From the NCBI RefSeq assembly GCF_900103425.1, contig NZ_FMXA01000005.1:1-64000 (forward strand): a DNA stretch of 64,000 nucleotides. Direction: 5' to 3'. Numbering within the stretch: the stretch's first letter is position 1; every line of letters begins with the position of its first letter. Below the pieces are notes generated by a model that saw only the letters and a program-made list of their open reading frames with translations, was not told where the DNA came from and did no database searches. Below, in pieces: positions 8,394 through 16,904 of this stretch. Origin of the DNA: Dialister histaminiformans (GTDB lineage: Bacteria; Bacillota; Negativicutes; Veillonellales; Dialisteraceae). The translations under genes and the position numbers were made by a program.

Positions 8394-8426
8394 AAGTAAA
8401 CTTTAATACATAAATTTGGTTGACAA
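8394..8426 (+). promoter_or_regulatory. BirA-like biotin operator
   Basis: The half sites AAGTAAACT (8394-8402) and GGTTGACAA (8418-8426) are 15 bases apart. They resemble the known Firmicute BirA site TTGTAAACC-N14/15-GGTTTACAA. The right half is good; the left half matches mainly at the GTAAAC core. It overlaps the -35 box of the bioD promoter, as a repressor site would. Confidence 0.5.
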
Positions 8427-8448
8427 TATAAGTATAACGGGGTATTCT
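8420..8448 (+). promoter_or_regulatory. Promoter of bioD
   Basis: TTGACA (8420-8425), a 17-base spacer and TATTCT (8443-8448). This is a strong sigma-A match ahead of the ATG at 8525. Confidence 0.75.
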
Positions 8449-8524
8449 GTAAAAACGAGAAGATATGCAGCAGGACTCCACAAAAGTATGCAGCTGTACC
8501 GAAATGTTTGAGGAGGGATACTGG

Positions 8525-9211
8525 ATGGGAAAGGCATTGTTTATTACAGGGACAGGGACGGATGTAGGAAAAACGTATGTAACAGGATTGATAGTCAGAA
8601 AACTTCGTCAGGCAGGATTGAATGGAGGCTACTATAAGGCAGCTCTATCCGGAGCCATTCATGATAAAGATGGCATGTTGCAGCCAGGTGATGCGCTTTA
8701 TGTCAGGCATGTGGCAGAGATGGATGAATCTGTTAAAAATCTGGTTACTTATGTCTATCCTGAAGCGGTATCTCCACATCTGGCCGCTAAAATAAACCAC
8801 AGGCCGATTGACTTTGACAAAGTGAAATCAGATTTTGAAAGGGCAAGGGGCCGTTACGACTATCTGACCATGGAAGGAAGCGGAGGTATCATCTGCCCGC
8901 TTCGATGGGATAATCAGCAGCATATGCTGTTGGATGATCTGATAAAAAAACTGAATCTGGGGGTAGTGATAGTTGCCGATGCAGGATTGGGAACTATCAA
9001 TAGTACCGTACTGACTATTGAACATCTGAACGCGCGGAATATTCCTGTCGCTGGAGTGATTTTTAATCAGTATCTGCCGGGGGATTATATGCAGGATGAC
9101 AATGCATTTATGATTGAAGAACTGACAGGGGTCAAGGTTTTGGCATATGTGGAAAAGGGAGATAAGGAGCTCAAAATAGATATAGAAGTTCTTAAAGGGC
9201 TGTATTCATAA
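8525..9211 (+). CDS. bioD: Dethiobiotin synthetase
   Basis: A 228-residue ATP-dependent carboxylase that closes the ureido ring of dethiobiotin from diaminopelargonate, CO2 and ATP. The P-loop GTGTDVGKTYVTG is at the N-terminus, and MEGSGGIICPL is the family's second nucleotide/substrate motif. The length is normal. I choose ATG 8525, with AGGAGGG 7 bases ahead; an ATG at 8465 lacks a ribosome site. No bioA, bioB or bioF lies nearby, so this is an isolated pathway gene. A BirA-like operator over its promoter supports the biotin assignment. Confidence 0.88.
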   Translation: MGKALFITGTGTDVGKTYVTGLIVRKLRQAGLNGGYYKAALSGAIHDKDGMLQPGDALYVRHVAEMDESVKNLVTYVYPEAVSPHLAAKINHRPIDFDKVKSDFERARGRYDYLTMEGSGGIICPLRWDNQQHMLLDDLIKKLNLGVVIVADAGLGTINSTVLTIEHLNARNIPVAGVIFNQYLPGDYMQDDNAFMIEELTGVKVLAYVEKGDKELKIDIEVLKGLYS

Positions 9212-9528
9212 AAAGCCGGAAGAAGCTGATGGTACTGGAGTTTTTCTGTGCTGTCGGCATTTATTTTTACCAGCAGGGCCATATCTAACGGCATATGGAG
9301 TAACCAGTTACATTCATCAGTTATTATCTGATTCAGCAGTAACGGCCTGTTGATGGAGATAAAATCCGGGGCCAGCGCTGCTGTGTAAGGGGCGTACAAT
9401 GGAGAAGAAATCCTTCGCAGGGGATAAAGGAGGCTGGGGAATGTGAGTTACGAATAAACTGTATTGCAATGGGTGAATTATTATAGAAAGAGAAATCTGG
9501 AACGCACCGTGTAAACGAAATTAACAGA
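9212..9528. other. Non-coding or decayed interval after bioD
   Basis: About 320 bases. One frame stays open for about 45 codons directly after bioD and is then broken by several stops. No start or ribosome site is convincing and no product is recognisable. It may be a remnant of a lost gene. Confidence 0.4.
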
Positions 9529-9563
9529 AAAAGGAGAGCCGCGCTATGCGACTCTCCTTTCTG
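9529..9563. terminator. Terminator of the lactate-oxidase-like gene
   Basis: AAAGGAGAG pairs with CTCTCCTTT around a 13-base loop. A and T runs on both sides suit the leftward gene that ends at 9605 and rightward read-through from bioD. Confidence 0.75.
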
Positions 9564-9604
9564 TCTGGTATATCTAGCATGAATTGATAGAAATGAGTTT
9601 CAGA

Positions 9605-10690
9605 TTAAATCAGTTCGGTCTTCTTCACATCTTCAATGGTTTTAGTTCCAGCCAGCTGCATGGTAATGGAAAGTTCCTTATTGAAGTGGTCGAATACAGA
9701 TTTTACTCCTTCCGCTCCGCCCAGATTGAGACCATAAATGACCGGACGGCCGATGGCTACCAGATCGGCACCGCTGGCCAGGGCTTTGAATACGTGATTG
9801 CCTCTTCTTACTCCGCTGTCGAAAATGATGGGAGCTCTCTTATTGACTGCTTTGGCAATGGAAGGAAGTACGGCGAAGGAAGCCGGGCCACCGTCGAGCT
9901 GGCGGCCGCCGTGGTTGGAAACCCAGATGCCATCAGCACCTGCATCCAGAGCGATTAATGCGTCCTCGGGGGACTGAATGCCCTTGACAATAACCGGAAG
10001 TCCGGAAAGGCGCTTCAGTTTGCCAATATCGGAAGGAACGAAGTCCTGCTTTGCGGCTGCATAAATTTCAGAAATGCCCTTGCCTTTTCCGTCAGCATTG
10101 CCATAGGCTGCCAGGTTGGGCATTGGCAGCGGGAACTGGAAATGAGTGGCAATGTCTTCTTCACGGTAGCCACCCAGTGTGGAATCAACCGTCATGATGA
10201 TGGCCTTTACTCCGGCGCGTACAGCTTTCCGGATAAGAAATTCATTGAAGCCATCATCCTTGCTCATATAAATCTGGAAGAACTGTGGTGCGCCCGGTGC
10301 TGCTTTAGCTGCTTCTTCCAGATCTGTGCTGCCGTAGGTGCTCATTGCAAACAATGTACCAGCCTTTGCAGCTCCGATGGCAGTATCTACTTCACCTTTT
10401 ACATGGGCAAGTCCATGGGCGGCGGAAGGTGCTTCAATGACCGGAGTGGACAACGGGATTCCAAAAATAGAAGTAGAAAGGTCGGCATGAGAAATGCCGC
10501 GAAGCACCCGTGGAACAATATATTTGTCTTCAAAGGAGCGGGTGTTTTCTCTTAATGTCCATTCGTCTTCTGCGCCTTCACGGATATAGCCAAAGGCGCC
10601 TGGTTCCATGCGGGCTTTCACTCTGGCTTCCAGGCCTTTAATATTGAGGATGTCAATCGGATGTTCTGCGTTGCTTGTGTAATATGCCAT
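9605..10690 (-). CDS. FMN-dependent alpha-hydroxy-acid oxidase, lactate oxidase-like
   Basis: A 361-residue TIM-barrel flavoenzyme. The active-site block WVSNHGGRQLDGGP carries the catalytic His and substrate-binding Arg; FDSGVRRGNHVFKALASGAD and AIGRPVIYGL bind FMN. LTVDSTLGGYREED-like residues (MTVDSTLGGYREED) are close to L-lactate oxidase. The family oxidises L-lactate or a similar 2-hydroxy acid to the keto acid; oxidase members pass electrons to O2 and make H2O2. I choose ATG 10690, 6 bases after AAGGAGA. The gene lies next to, and on the same strand as, a MarR regulator upstream, which may control it. Substrate and electron acceptor are inferred. Confidence 0.82.
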   Translation of the reverse strand: MAYYTSNAEHPIDILNIKGLEARVKARMEPGAFGYIREGAEDEWTLRENTRSFEDKYIVPRVLRGISHADLSTSIFGIPLSTPVIEAPSAAHGLAHVKGEVDTAIGAAKAGTLFAMSTYGSTDLEEAAKAAPGAPQFFQIYMSKDDGFNEFLIRKAVRAGVKAIIMTVDSTLGGYREEDIATHFQFPLPMPNLAAYGNADGKGKGISEIYAAAKQDFVPSDIGKLKRLSGLPVIVKGIQSPEDALIALDAGADGIWVSNHGGRQLDGGPASFAVLPSIAKAVNKRAPIIFDSGVRRGNHVFKALASGADLVAIGRPVIYGLNLGGAEGVKSVFDHFNKELSITMQLAGTKTIEDVKKTELI

Positions 10691-10720
10691 GATTTTCTCC
10701 TTGCAGCTGTAGCTGAACTT

Positions 10721-10730
10721 ATACATGTAT
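10721..10730. promoter_or_regulatory. Palindrome upstream of the lactate-oxidase-like gene
   Basis: ATACATGTAT is a perfect 10-bp palindrome 30 bases ahead of the gene's start. It overlaps a possible -10 box (TATAAG on the minus strand). It may be a site for the neighbouring MarR protein. Confidence 0.35.
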
Positions 10731-10765
10731 GCACATGATTAATGAAGTAAGAAGATAGCAGGAAT

Positions 10766-11176
10766 CTAAGAATTCATTTTTTTCAGCAGCTTTTTCATAA
10801 GTACTCTTTCTTCTTTTGTAAGTGGGGACTCCAGCAGTGCATTGGCTTTATCTTCCATAGGGGAAATCCTCGCGACCAGGGTTTCTCCCTCAGAAGTAAG
10901 CGATAATATAAGGTTTCTCCTGTCTGATGGGTCTTCCTCACGATGAATAAGTCCTTTGGATTGGAGACGGTCGACTAACGCTTTAATGGTGTTTGGACTT
11001 TTATGATTCAGCCTGGCCAGCTCTTTCTGACAAAGTGGGCTGTTTTCTTTTATCAGCTTCAATGCAGTCCATTGTTCCAGCGTAAGGCCGTAGCCACTGA
11101 AAAAATCATTCATTCTCACATGGATATTTCTGGCGGTTTGAGCCAGAAGGTAGCCCAGTGTATTTTTCAGTTCCAT
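10766..11176 (-). CDS. MarR family transcriptional regulator
   Basis: A 136-residue winged-helix regulator. The recognition part is seen in LCQKELARLNHKSPNTIKALVDRLQSKGLI, followed by the MarR wing EEDPSDRRNLILSLTSEG. MarR dimers bind short inverted repeats and let go when bound to a phenolic, oxidant or metabolite signal. I choose ATG 11176; an in-frame TTG at 11197 has no better ribosome site. A 10-bp inverted repeat at 11219-11252 lies over the likely promoter, fitting self-control. The downstream gene on the same strand is the lactate-oxidase-like enzyme, a likely target. The ligand is unknown. Confidence 0.87.
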   Translation of the reverse strand: MELKNTLGYLLAQTARNIHVRMNDFFSGYGLTLEQWTALKLIKENSPLCQKELARLNHKSPNTIKALVDRLQSKGLIHREEDPSDRRNLILSLTSEGETLVARISPMEDKANALLESPLTKEERVLMKKLLKKMNS

Positions 11177-11218
11177 GTTGACTCTCTCTCTCTTCAAAAC
11201 CGCATGCTGTTAATATAA

Positions 11219-11252
11219 AGCTAAATTAATACGATATAGAACTAATTTAGCT
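11219..11252. promoter_or_regulatory. Inverted repeat, likely MarR operator
   Basis: AGCTAAATTA (11219-11228) and TAATTTAGCT (11243-11252) are perfect 10-base arms with a 14-base spacer, 43 bases ahead of the MarR start. The spacing and AT-rich arms suit an autoregulatory MarR site. Confidence 0.5.
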
Positions 11253-11418
11253 GGCTTTATTATAGAAAGACATCTATATGGTGTCAATATGGAGATTATC
11301 TATGTAAGGGGTATAAGATATTCCTGTAGTATCCCGGTAAAAAGGAAAAGAGGGGCTTTTATCGTGGCAGTATTCTGTTATAATAATAATAGAATTTATT
11401 AACAACGGAGGGTTGGGT

Positions 11419-11865
11419 ATGGCAGAACAGACTATAGTAAATAAAAAGGCTGATAGTTTTGAGAAATATTTGAAAGATAACAATCTGAATTTCTTTACTC
11501 GTTTTGATAAGGGGGATGAAAATCAGACGGTTTTGTTTCGTTCCAATATTCAGGTGGAAGGACAGCAGCTTCCGGTGAATGTAATTACTGACCGGACCAT
11601 TTACACTATTATCCGTGTATTTGTGGGACAGCATATTATCAAGGAAAATAACCGTGCGGACTTTGATTCTTTCATGAATCAGATGAACAGAAGCTATAAG
11701 GTGTTCAAGTATGCAGCAACAGATGATGGGGATTTATTTCTCGATGCATGCATGCCAAGCACACAGGAAAGCTTTGACCCAAAGGTCGTACGCATTGTAC
11801 TGGATGTAGTGGTAGATCATCTCAACCACGAATACAAGAAAGTTATGCAGCTGGCATGGAAATAA
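11419..11865 (+). CDS. YbjN domain protein
   Basis: A 148-residue cytoplasmic protein with the YbjN fold (PF10722), which is related to type III secretion chaperones. Typical parts are the SFEKYLKDNNLNFF opening, FRSNIQVEGQQLPVNVITDRTIYTIIRVFV, and the C-terminal helix region VRIVLDVVVDHLNHEY. YbjN proteins have been linked to stress and motility control, but no biochemical activity is established. I choose ATG 11419, with CGGAGGG 6 bases ahead; the TTG two codons earlier sits inside that site. TATAAT at 11379-11384 is a likely -10 box. It is a single-gene unit closed by the terminator at 11892-11930. Confidence 0.75.
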   Translation: MAEQTIVNKKADSFEKYLKDNNLNFFTRFDKGDENQTVLFRSNIQVEGQQLPVNVITDRTIYTIIRVFVGQHIIKENNRADFDSFMNQMNRSYKVFKYAATDDGDLFLDACMPSTQESFDPKVVRIVLDVVVDHLNHEYKKVMQLAWK

Positions 11866-11891
11866 CCGGATATAAAAGCTGAGAAGTCAGT

Positions 11892-11930
11892 AAAAAGTCT
11901 CATCAAAAATACAGCGATGAGGCTTTTTTT
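11892..11930 (+). terminator. Terminator after the YbjN gene
   Basis: AAAAAGTCTCATC (11892-11904) pairs with GATGAGGCTTTTT (11916-11928) and is followed by further T residues. Confidence 0.85.
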
Positions 11931-12017
11931 GCGTGATAATGAAAATGATAATATCTTGTAGAGAATGAGAAAGAAAAGTGATAAAATAAGGATGTGATTA
12001 ACGACAGAGGTATGCAT

Positions 12018-14033
12018 ATGCAAAATAAACCTGAAACAGATAAACAGCAAGGTAAATATATATGGAAGTTTGCATCAGCAGGGAAGGATAATGAAATTCC
12101 TGCTTTTTTTTCAATACATGGAATTTCTCCGCTGGTGGCGGGTATCCTTCTGCGAAGAGGGATAGACACTGAAGATAAGCTGAAACATTTCTGCTATGAT
12201 ACGCCGGCTGATTTGTCAGATCCATTTCTAATGAAAGGGATGCAGGCTGCGGTAGACCGGATAATTCTGGCATTACAGAAAAAAGAACCCCTGGTTATCT
12301 ACGGGGATTATGATGTAGATGGCATAACGGCTACATCCATTTTGTACCGTTTTCTGAAAAGGGAAGGGGCGGATGTCCGCTTTTATATTCCTGCCAGAGA
12401 AACGGAAGGATATGGCCTGAACCTGCCTGCGGTACAGAAGCTGGCAGAAGAGGGGTGTAAACTGCTTATTACTGTGGACAATGGTATTGCCGCCGCTGAT
12501 ATTATTGCGCAGGCTCCTGAAACTATGGATATCATTGTTACGGACCATCACCTGGTTCCGGAAAAGATACCGAATGCTATAGCGGTGCTGAACCCCCATC
12601 AGACGAACTGCAGATATCCTTATAAAGAACTTGCAGGATGTGGAGTGGCCTATACGGTATGCCGGGCACTGGCTCTGACTCTTCATAACGAAGCCTATGA
12701 AGAGGATATGGAACTGGTAGCGATGGGCACCATCGCCGATGTGGTTTCCCTTACCGGAGAAAATCGAATCCTTGTGAGAGAAGGGCTCCGGAAGATGCGG
12801 TATACACAGATTCCCGGGCTGGCCGCTCTGCTCCGGGCAGCGGGCATTGTAAAACCGGGGGAGGACAAACCGATTTCTGTGGAAGATGTGTCCTTTGGAC
12901 TGGCGCCACGGCTTAATGCCGCAGGACGCATTGCCCATGCCCGGATGGGGGTGGACCTTCTTATCAGTTATTCCCGCGAAAAAGCAGAACATATTGCTCG
13001 CAATCTGTGTGAGATAAATGTGAAGCGCCAGGCTGTTGAAAAGGGAATCTATGAAGAGGCTGTCCGGCGGTTGCATCAGCTGAATGCGGAAAAGGCGGAT
13101 GTCATGGTGATTGATGGTCACGGGTGGAACCCTGGAGTTATCGGAATTTCAGCATCCAGAATTCTGGAGCAGTATAACCGGCCGGTGCTCATGATTACCA
13201 TCAAGGATGGTATTGGAAAAGGATCCTGCCGCAGTATTCCGGCTTTTGATATCTACCAGGCGTTAAAAGCACAGGAATCATTGCTTATACAGCTGGGTGG
13301 ACATAAGATGGCTGCGGGCTTCAGCATCAGGGAAGAAAACATCCCGGCGTTCAGAAAGGCAATCAATGATTACGCAGCCAGGGTGCTCAGTCCGGAAGAC
13401 TTTATTCCGGAACTGGAGCTGGAAGAATATCTTCCACTTCGGGAACTGACTCCCCGGTTCATTCATGAACTGGAAATTCTGGAACCCTGCGGGTGCGATA
13501 ATCCCCGACCGCTGTTTGCCAGCAAAAACCTGCATGTGAATTATACAAGGCATATGGGGAAGGACAATAAACATTTTAAATGTATGTTCGAACAGGATAA
13601 TATTTCCAGGCAGGGCATATTCTGGAACACTGGTATTTCGTCCCCTTGCAGAAACGGGGATATAGTGTCCGCTGCCTATCGAGCGGAAATACACGAATGG
13701 TATGGAGAGAATGTTCAGCTTATCTGCAAAGACATCATCATCAGGCCTGAACCGTTCCTGAACCGGGACAAGATGGTTTCCTTCTATCTAACAGTAAAAC
13801 GGGTCATGGATTCGGAAGGTCCGATAGAGGAAATACAGCATCAGGTGGCAGACAGACTTAAACCGTCCTTCTCTTTCCAGGAAGTGGAACTTATGTTCAG
13901 AGTTTTTGAGGAGATACATCTTCTTAACCGGCGGCAGAGGGGGAATGAAACCTATTACCAGTATCAGCCGGCGGTGAAGAAGCTGGATTTATTTACATCA
14001 TCTACGTATTGTAAGTATTCAATGAGGGGTTGA
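12018..14033 (+). CDS. recJ: Single-stranded-DNA-specific exonuclease RecJ
   Basis: A 671-residue 5'-3' single-strand DNA exonuclease of the DHH superfamily, used in recombination and base/mismatch repair. YGDYDVDGITATS (motif I) and IVTDHHLVPE (the DHH motif) provide the metal-binding aspartates and histidines; GGHKMAAGFSI is in the DHHA1 domain, and an OB-type nucleic-acid-binding domain follows. It is longer than the E. coli protein because of a C-terminal extension, as in other Firmicutes. The ATG at 12018 lies 7 bases after AGAGG. An in-frame ATG at 12012 is too close to that site and a GTG at 11994 is also possible. It is followed by rel after 5 bases. Confidence 0.93.
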   Translation: MQNKPETDKQQGKYIWKFASAGKDNEIPAFFSIHGISPLVAGILLRRGIDTEDKLKHFCYDTPADLSDPFLMKGMQAAVDRIILALQKKEPLVIYGDYDVDGITATSILYRFLKREGADVRFYIPARETEGYGLNLPAVQKLAEEGCKLLITVDNGIAAADIIAQAPETMDIIVTDHHLVPEKIPNAIAVLNPHQTNCRYPYKELAGCGVAYTVCRALALTLHNEAYEEDMELVAMGTIADVVSLTGENRILVREGLRKMRYTQIPGLAALLRAAGIVKPGEDKPISVEDVSFGLAPRLNAAGRIAHARMGVDLLISYSREKAEHIARNLCEINVKRQAVEKGIYEEAVRRLHQLNAEKADVMVIDGHGWNPGVIGISASRILEQYNRPVLMITIKDGIGKGSCRSIPAFDIYQALKAQESLLIQLGGHKMAAGFSIREENIPAFRKAINDYAARVLSPEDFIPELELEEYLPLRELTPRFIHELEILEPCGCDNPRPLFASKNLHVNYTRHMGKDNKHFKCMFEQDNISRQGIFWNTGISSPCRNGDIVSAAYRAEIHEWYGENVQLICKDIIIRPEPFLNRDKMVSFYLTVKRVMDSEGPIEEIQHQVADRLKPSFSFQEVELMFRVFEEIHLLNRRQRGNETYYQYQPAVKKLDLFTSSTYCKYSMRG

Positions 14034-14038
14034 TTATC

Positions 14039-16447
14039 ATGGCTGTTACGAACGAAGACATGAATAAGGATAAAAATAATGTATCCACAGAAACCACAAA
14101 AAAGATAAACATGGCTGAAATATTTTCAAAGACGCTGGATGATGAAACTATTCATACGGATGCATCGGCGTCTACGTTGGCAGATTTTCTGATTAATGAG
14201 GAAAACTATATTAAGGAAAAGGCCAAACAACATGATTTTTCTTTCGAAGTAAAAGAGGAATATGATCGCCTTATTAAGAAAGTGCAGTCGTATAACAAGG
14301 ACCCTAAGGCACTGGAATGGATTAATAAAGCTTATAACCTGGCGGCTCAGGCTCATGGGAAACAGGTAAGAAAATCGGGGGAACCCTATATTATTCATCC
14401 GTTGTCTGTAGCCTATATTCTGGCCGAACTGCAGATGGATCTGCCGGGGGTGATTGCGGCTCTGCTGCATGATGTGGTAGAGGATACGGAATATACCCGG
14501 GAAGATATTGCGAAGATTTTTGGCGAAGAAGTCGCTTTTCTGGTGGATGGGGTAACCAAGCTGTCCAGCTTCCACTATACGGACAAAGAGGATCAGCAGA
14601 CTGAAAATTTCCGTAAGATGTTCCTGGCCATGGCCAAGGATATCCGCGTAGTGGTTATCAAGCTGGCAGACCGTCTGCACAATATGCGTACCCTCGGAGT
14701 TTTCCGCCGGGAAAAACAGCAGCGTATAGCCAGAGAAACACTGGAAATCTATGCTCCGCTGGCACATCGTCTCGGGATTTATAACATTAAGTGGGAACTG
14801 GAAGATCTGTGTTTCCATTACCTCCATCCGGAGGAATATGAAGATCTGGTCCGCCAGATGAAACAGAAGCGCAGAGCCAGGGAAGAAATCGTTGAAGAAA
14901 CGATGAAAGTGCTGAAGGAACATCTGGATAAATCGGGAATTAAAGCCAAGGTAACCGGAAGACCAAAGCATTTCTACAGTATTTATAAGAAGATGAAAAA
15001 ACAGCATAAGGATCTGTCTCAGATATACGATCTGTATGCTGTCCGTGTCATTGTAGATACCATTCCACAGTGTTATGCCGTACTTGGTCTGGCTCACTCT
15101 CTCTGGAAACCGCTGCCAAACCGTTTCAAGGATTATATTGCGGTGCCGAAGCCCAATCTGTATCAGTCTCTGCATACTACCGTTATCGGAACCCAGGGAC
15201 AGCCGGTTGAAATTCAGATTCGTACCTGGGAAATGCACCATATTTCTGAATACGGTGTAGCGGCACACTGGCGTTACAAGGAAGGCAAGGCTAACGGAGG
15301 AGCCAGCCGGTTTGACTCCAAGATAAGCTGGCTCCGCCATATTCTGGAATGGCAGGATACCAGTAATTCCAAGGAATTTGTCAATGCGCTGAAACTGGAT
15401 GTATTCTCTGACGAAGTCTTTGTATTTACTCCGAAGGGGGATGTCATTAACCTGCCGCAGGGGTCAATTCCACTGGATTTTGCCTATCGAATTCATACGG
15501 AAATCGGTAATCACTGTGTAGGGGCCAAAGTCAACAATAAGATGGTGCCTCTGGATACGAAGCTGAAAAACGGGGATATTGTATCCATCGTTACATCCAA
15601 GTCCGCTAAGCCGAGTTATGACTGGCTGAACATTGTCGGGGCGTCGGAAAGCCGCAGTAAAATCAGAAGCTGGTTTAAACATGAAAACCGGGAAGAGAAT
15701 ATTGCCAGAGGGCAAGGACTGCTGGTTGAAGAAGCTAATCGGATGAACCAGGACTGGAAGGAACTGGCCAGCCGGAACCGGCTGGATGAAGTGGTTCACC
15801 GGGTCAATGTACAGTCTCTTGATGATATGTTCGCTGCAGTTGGGTATGGGGGTATTACACCAAAGAGTGTTATCCTCAATCTGATGAACATATATAACAA
15901 AGAGGTCAAAACCAGAGAAGCAGCTCAGGGAGCTAAATCGGCCAAAGCATTTGAACAGCTTAAGACGGAACCAAAGAAGAAACAGGTTGCTCCCCACGGT
16001 GTCCTGGTCAAAGGCGAATCCTCCTTGGAAGTTCACCTGGCTAAATGCTGCAACCCGGTTCCGGGAGATGAAATCATCGGGTATATTACTCGTGGCCGTG
16101 GTGTGACTGTACACAGGCTGGATTGTCCAAATATTGTAAATACTGATGAGCCGGAACGACTGATTGAAGCCACATGGATTAAGCAGACGTCAGGCACATT
16201 CCAGGTCAATATTGAAATCGTCAGCTATGACCGCACCGGACTCATGGCGGATATACTGGCCGTCCTGTCAGATAACAAGACATCGGTTTCTTCCGCCAAT
16301 ATCAATGTCAATGATGCCGGAGTGGCCACCATGCGGCTGGGAATTCAGATCAAGGATCTTCAACAATTGGAATATATAATGACGAAAATCAGAAGAGTAA
16401 AAGGTGTCCACTCAGTAGAACGACTGAAAGGCAGAAAGGGGAACTGA
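14039..16447 (+). CDS. rel: Bifunctional (p)ppGpp synthetase/hydrolase Rel
   Basis: An 802-residue stringent-response enzyme. Order: HD hydrolase (LLHDVVEDT present, so hydrolysis should work), synthetase (YAVRVIVDT, PNRFKDYIAVPKPN, with the RFKD signature of bifunctional enzymes), TGS domain (VFTPKGDVINLPQG), zinc-finger/CC region with CCNPVPGDEI, and a C-terminal ACT domain. It makes and breaks (p)ppGpp in response to uncharged tRNA on the ribosome. The chain has about 70 extra N-terminal residues, Lys/Asp/Thr-rich, compared with the usual Rel start. ATG 14039 follows GAGGGG by 9 bases and the gene is coupled to recJ; dtd follows after 3 bases. Confidence 0.95.
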   Translation: MAVTNEDMNKDKNNVSTETTKKINMAEIFSKTLDDETIHTDASASTLADFLINEENYIKEKAKQHDFSFEVKEEYDRLIKKVQSYNKDPKALEWINKAYNLAAQAHGKQVRKSGEPYIIHPLSVAYILAELQMDLPGVIAALLHDVVEDTEYTREDIAKIFGEEVAFLVDGVTKLSSFHYTDKEDQQTENFRKMFLAMAKDIRVVVIKLADRLHNMRTLGVFRREKQQRIARETLEIYAPLAHRLGIYNIKWELEDLCFHYLHPEEYEDLVRQMKQKRRAREEIVEETMKVLKEHLDKSGIKAKVTGRPKHFYSIYKKMKKQHKDLSQIYDLYAVRVIVDTIPQCYAVLGLAHSLWKPLPNRFKDYIAVPKPNLYQSLHTTVIGTQGQPVEIQIRTWEMHHISEYGVAAHWRYKEGKANGGASRFDSKISWLRHILEWQDTSNSKEFVNALKLDVFSDEVFVFTPKGDVINLPQGSIPLDFAYRIHTEIGNHCVGAKVNNKMVPLDTKLKNGDIVSIVTSKSAKPSYDWLNIVGASESRSKIRSWFKHENREENIARGQGLLVEEANRMNQDWKELASRNRLDEVVHRVNVQSLDDMFAAVGYGGITPKSVILNLMNIYNKEVKTREAAQGAKSAKAFEQLKTEPKKKQVAPHGVLVKGESSLEVHLAKCCNPVPGDEIIGYITRGRGVTVHRLDCPNIVNTDEPERLIEATWIKQTSGTFQVNIEIVSYDRTGLMADILAVLSDNKTSVSSANINVNDAGVATMRLGIQIKDLQQLEYIMTKIRRVKGVHSVERLKGRKGN

Positions 16448-16450
16448 CAG

Positions 16451-16900
16451 ATGAGAGCGGTTGTACAGCGCTGTGGATATTGTGACGTGGAGTCCGAAGG
16501 GAAAAAGGCAGGCCATGTAGGGAACGGTCTGCTGGTCTTTCTGGGGGTTCGTAAGGGAGATACAGAAAAGGATGGAGATTACCTGGCTGACAAGATAATA
16601 AATCTCCGGATTTTTGAGGATGAACAGGGAAAGATGAACCGCTCCATTCTGGATGAAGGCGGGGAACTGATGATCGTATCGCAGTTTACACTGTATGGGG
16701 ATTGCCGCCATGGCCGCCGGCCCAGTTTCTTTGAAGCGGAACTTCCAGAAAAAGCTAACCGGCTTTATGAATATGTAGTGCAGAAATGCCGGGCAGCAGG
16801 GCTTCATGTGGAAACGGGAAGGTTTCAGACCATGATGCATGTACGGCTGGATAATGTGGGGCCGATAACCATTCTCCTGGACAGCCAGAAGGAGTTCTGA
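16451..16900 (+). CDS. dtd: D-aminoacyl-tRNA deacylase
   Basis: A 149-residue homodimeric enzyme that removes D-amino acids (and glycine wrongly placed on tRNA-Ala) from tRNA. The family motifs SQFTLYGD and NVGPITILLDS are both visible; the latter provides the cross-subunit Gly-Pro that gives chiral proofreading (Gly-cisPro). The length is exactly that of the family. It follows rel by 3 bases, the common rel-dtd pairing in Firmicutes, and is followed by a metallohydrolase gene after 4 bases. Confidence 0.95.
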   Translation: MRAVVQRCGYCDVESEGKKAGHVGNGLLVFLGVRKGDTEKDGDYLADKIINLRIFEDEQGKMNRSILDEGGELMIVSQFTLYGDCRHGRRPSFFEAELPEKANRLYEYVVQKCRAAGLHVETGRFQTMMHVRLDNVGPITILLDSQKEF

Positions 16901-16904
16901 GTAT

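Noticed and set aside
9212-9400. Short gene directly after bioD
   Set aside because: Open for about 45 codons only, with no start codon at a ribosome site and stops soon after.
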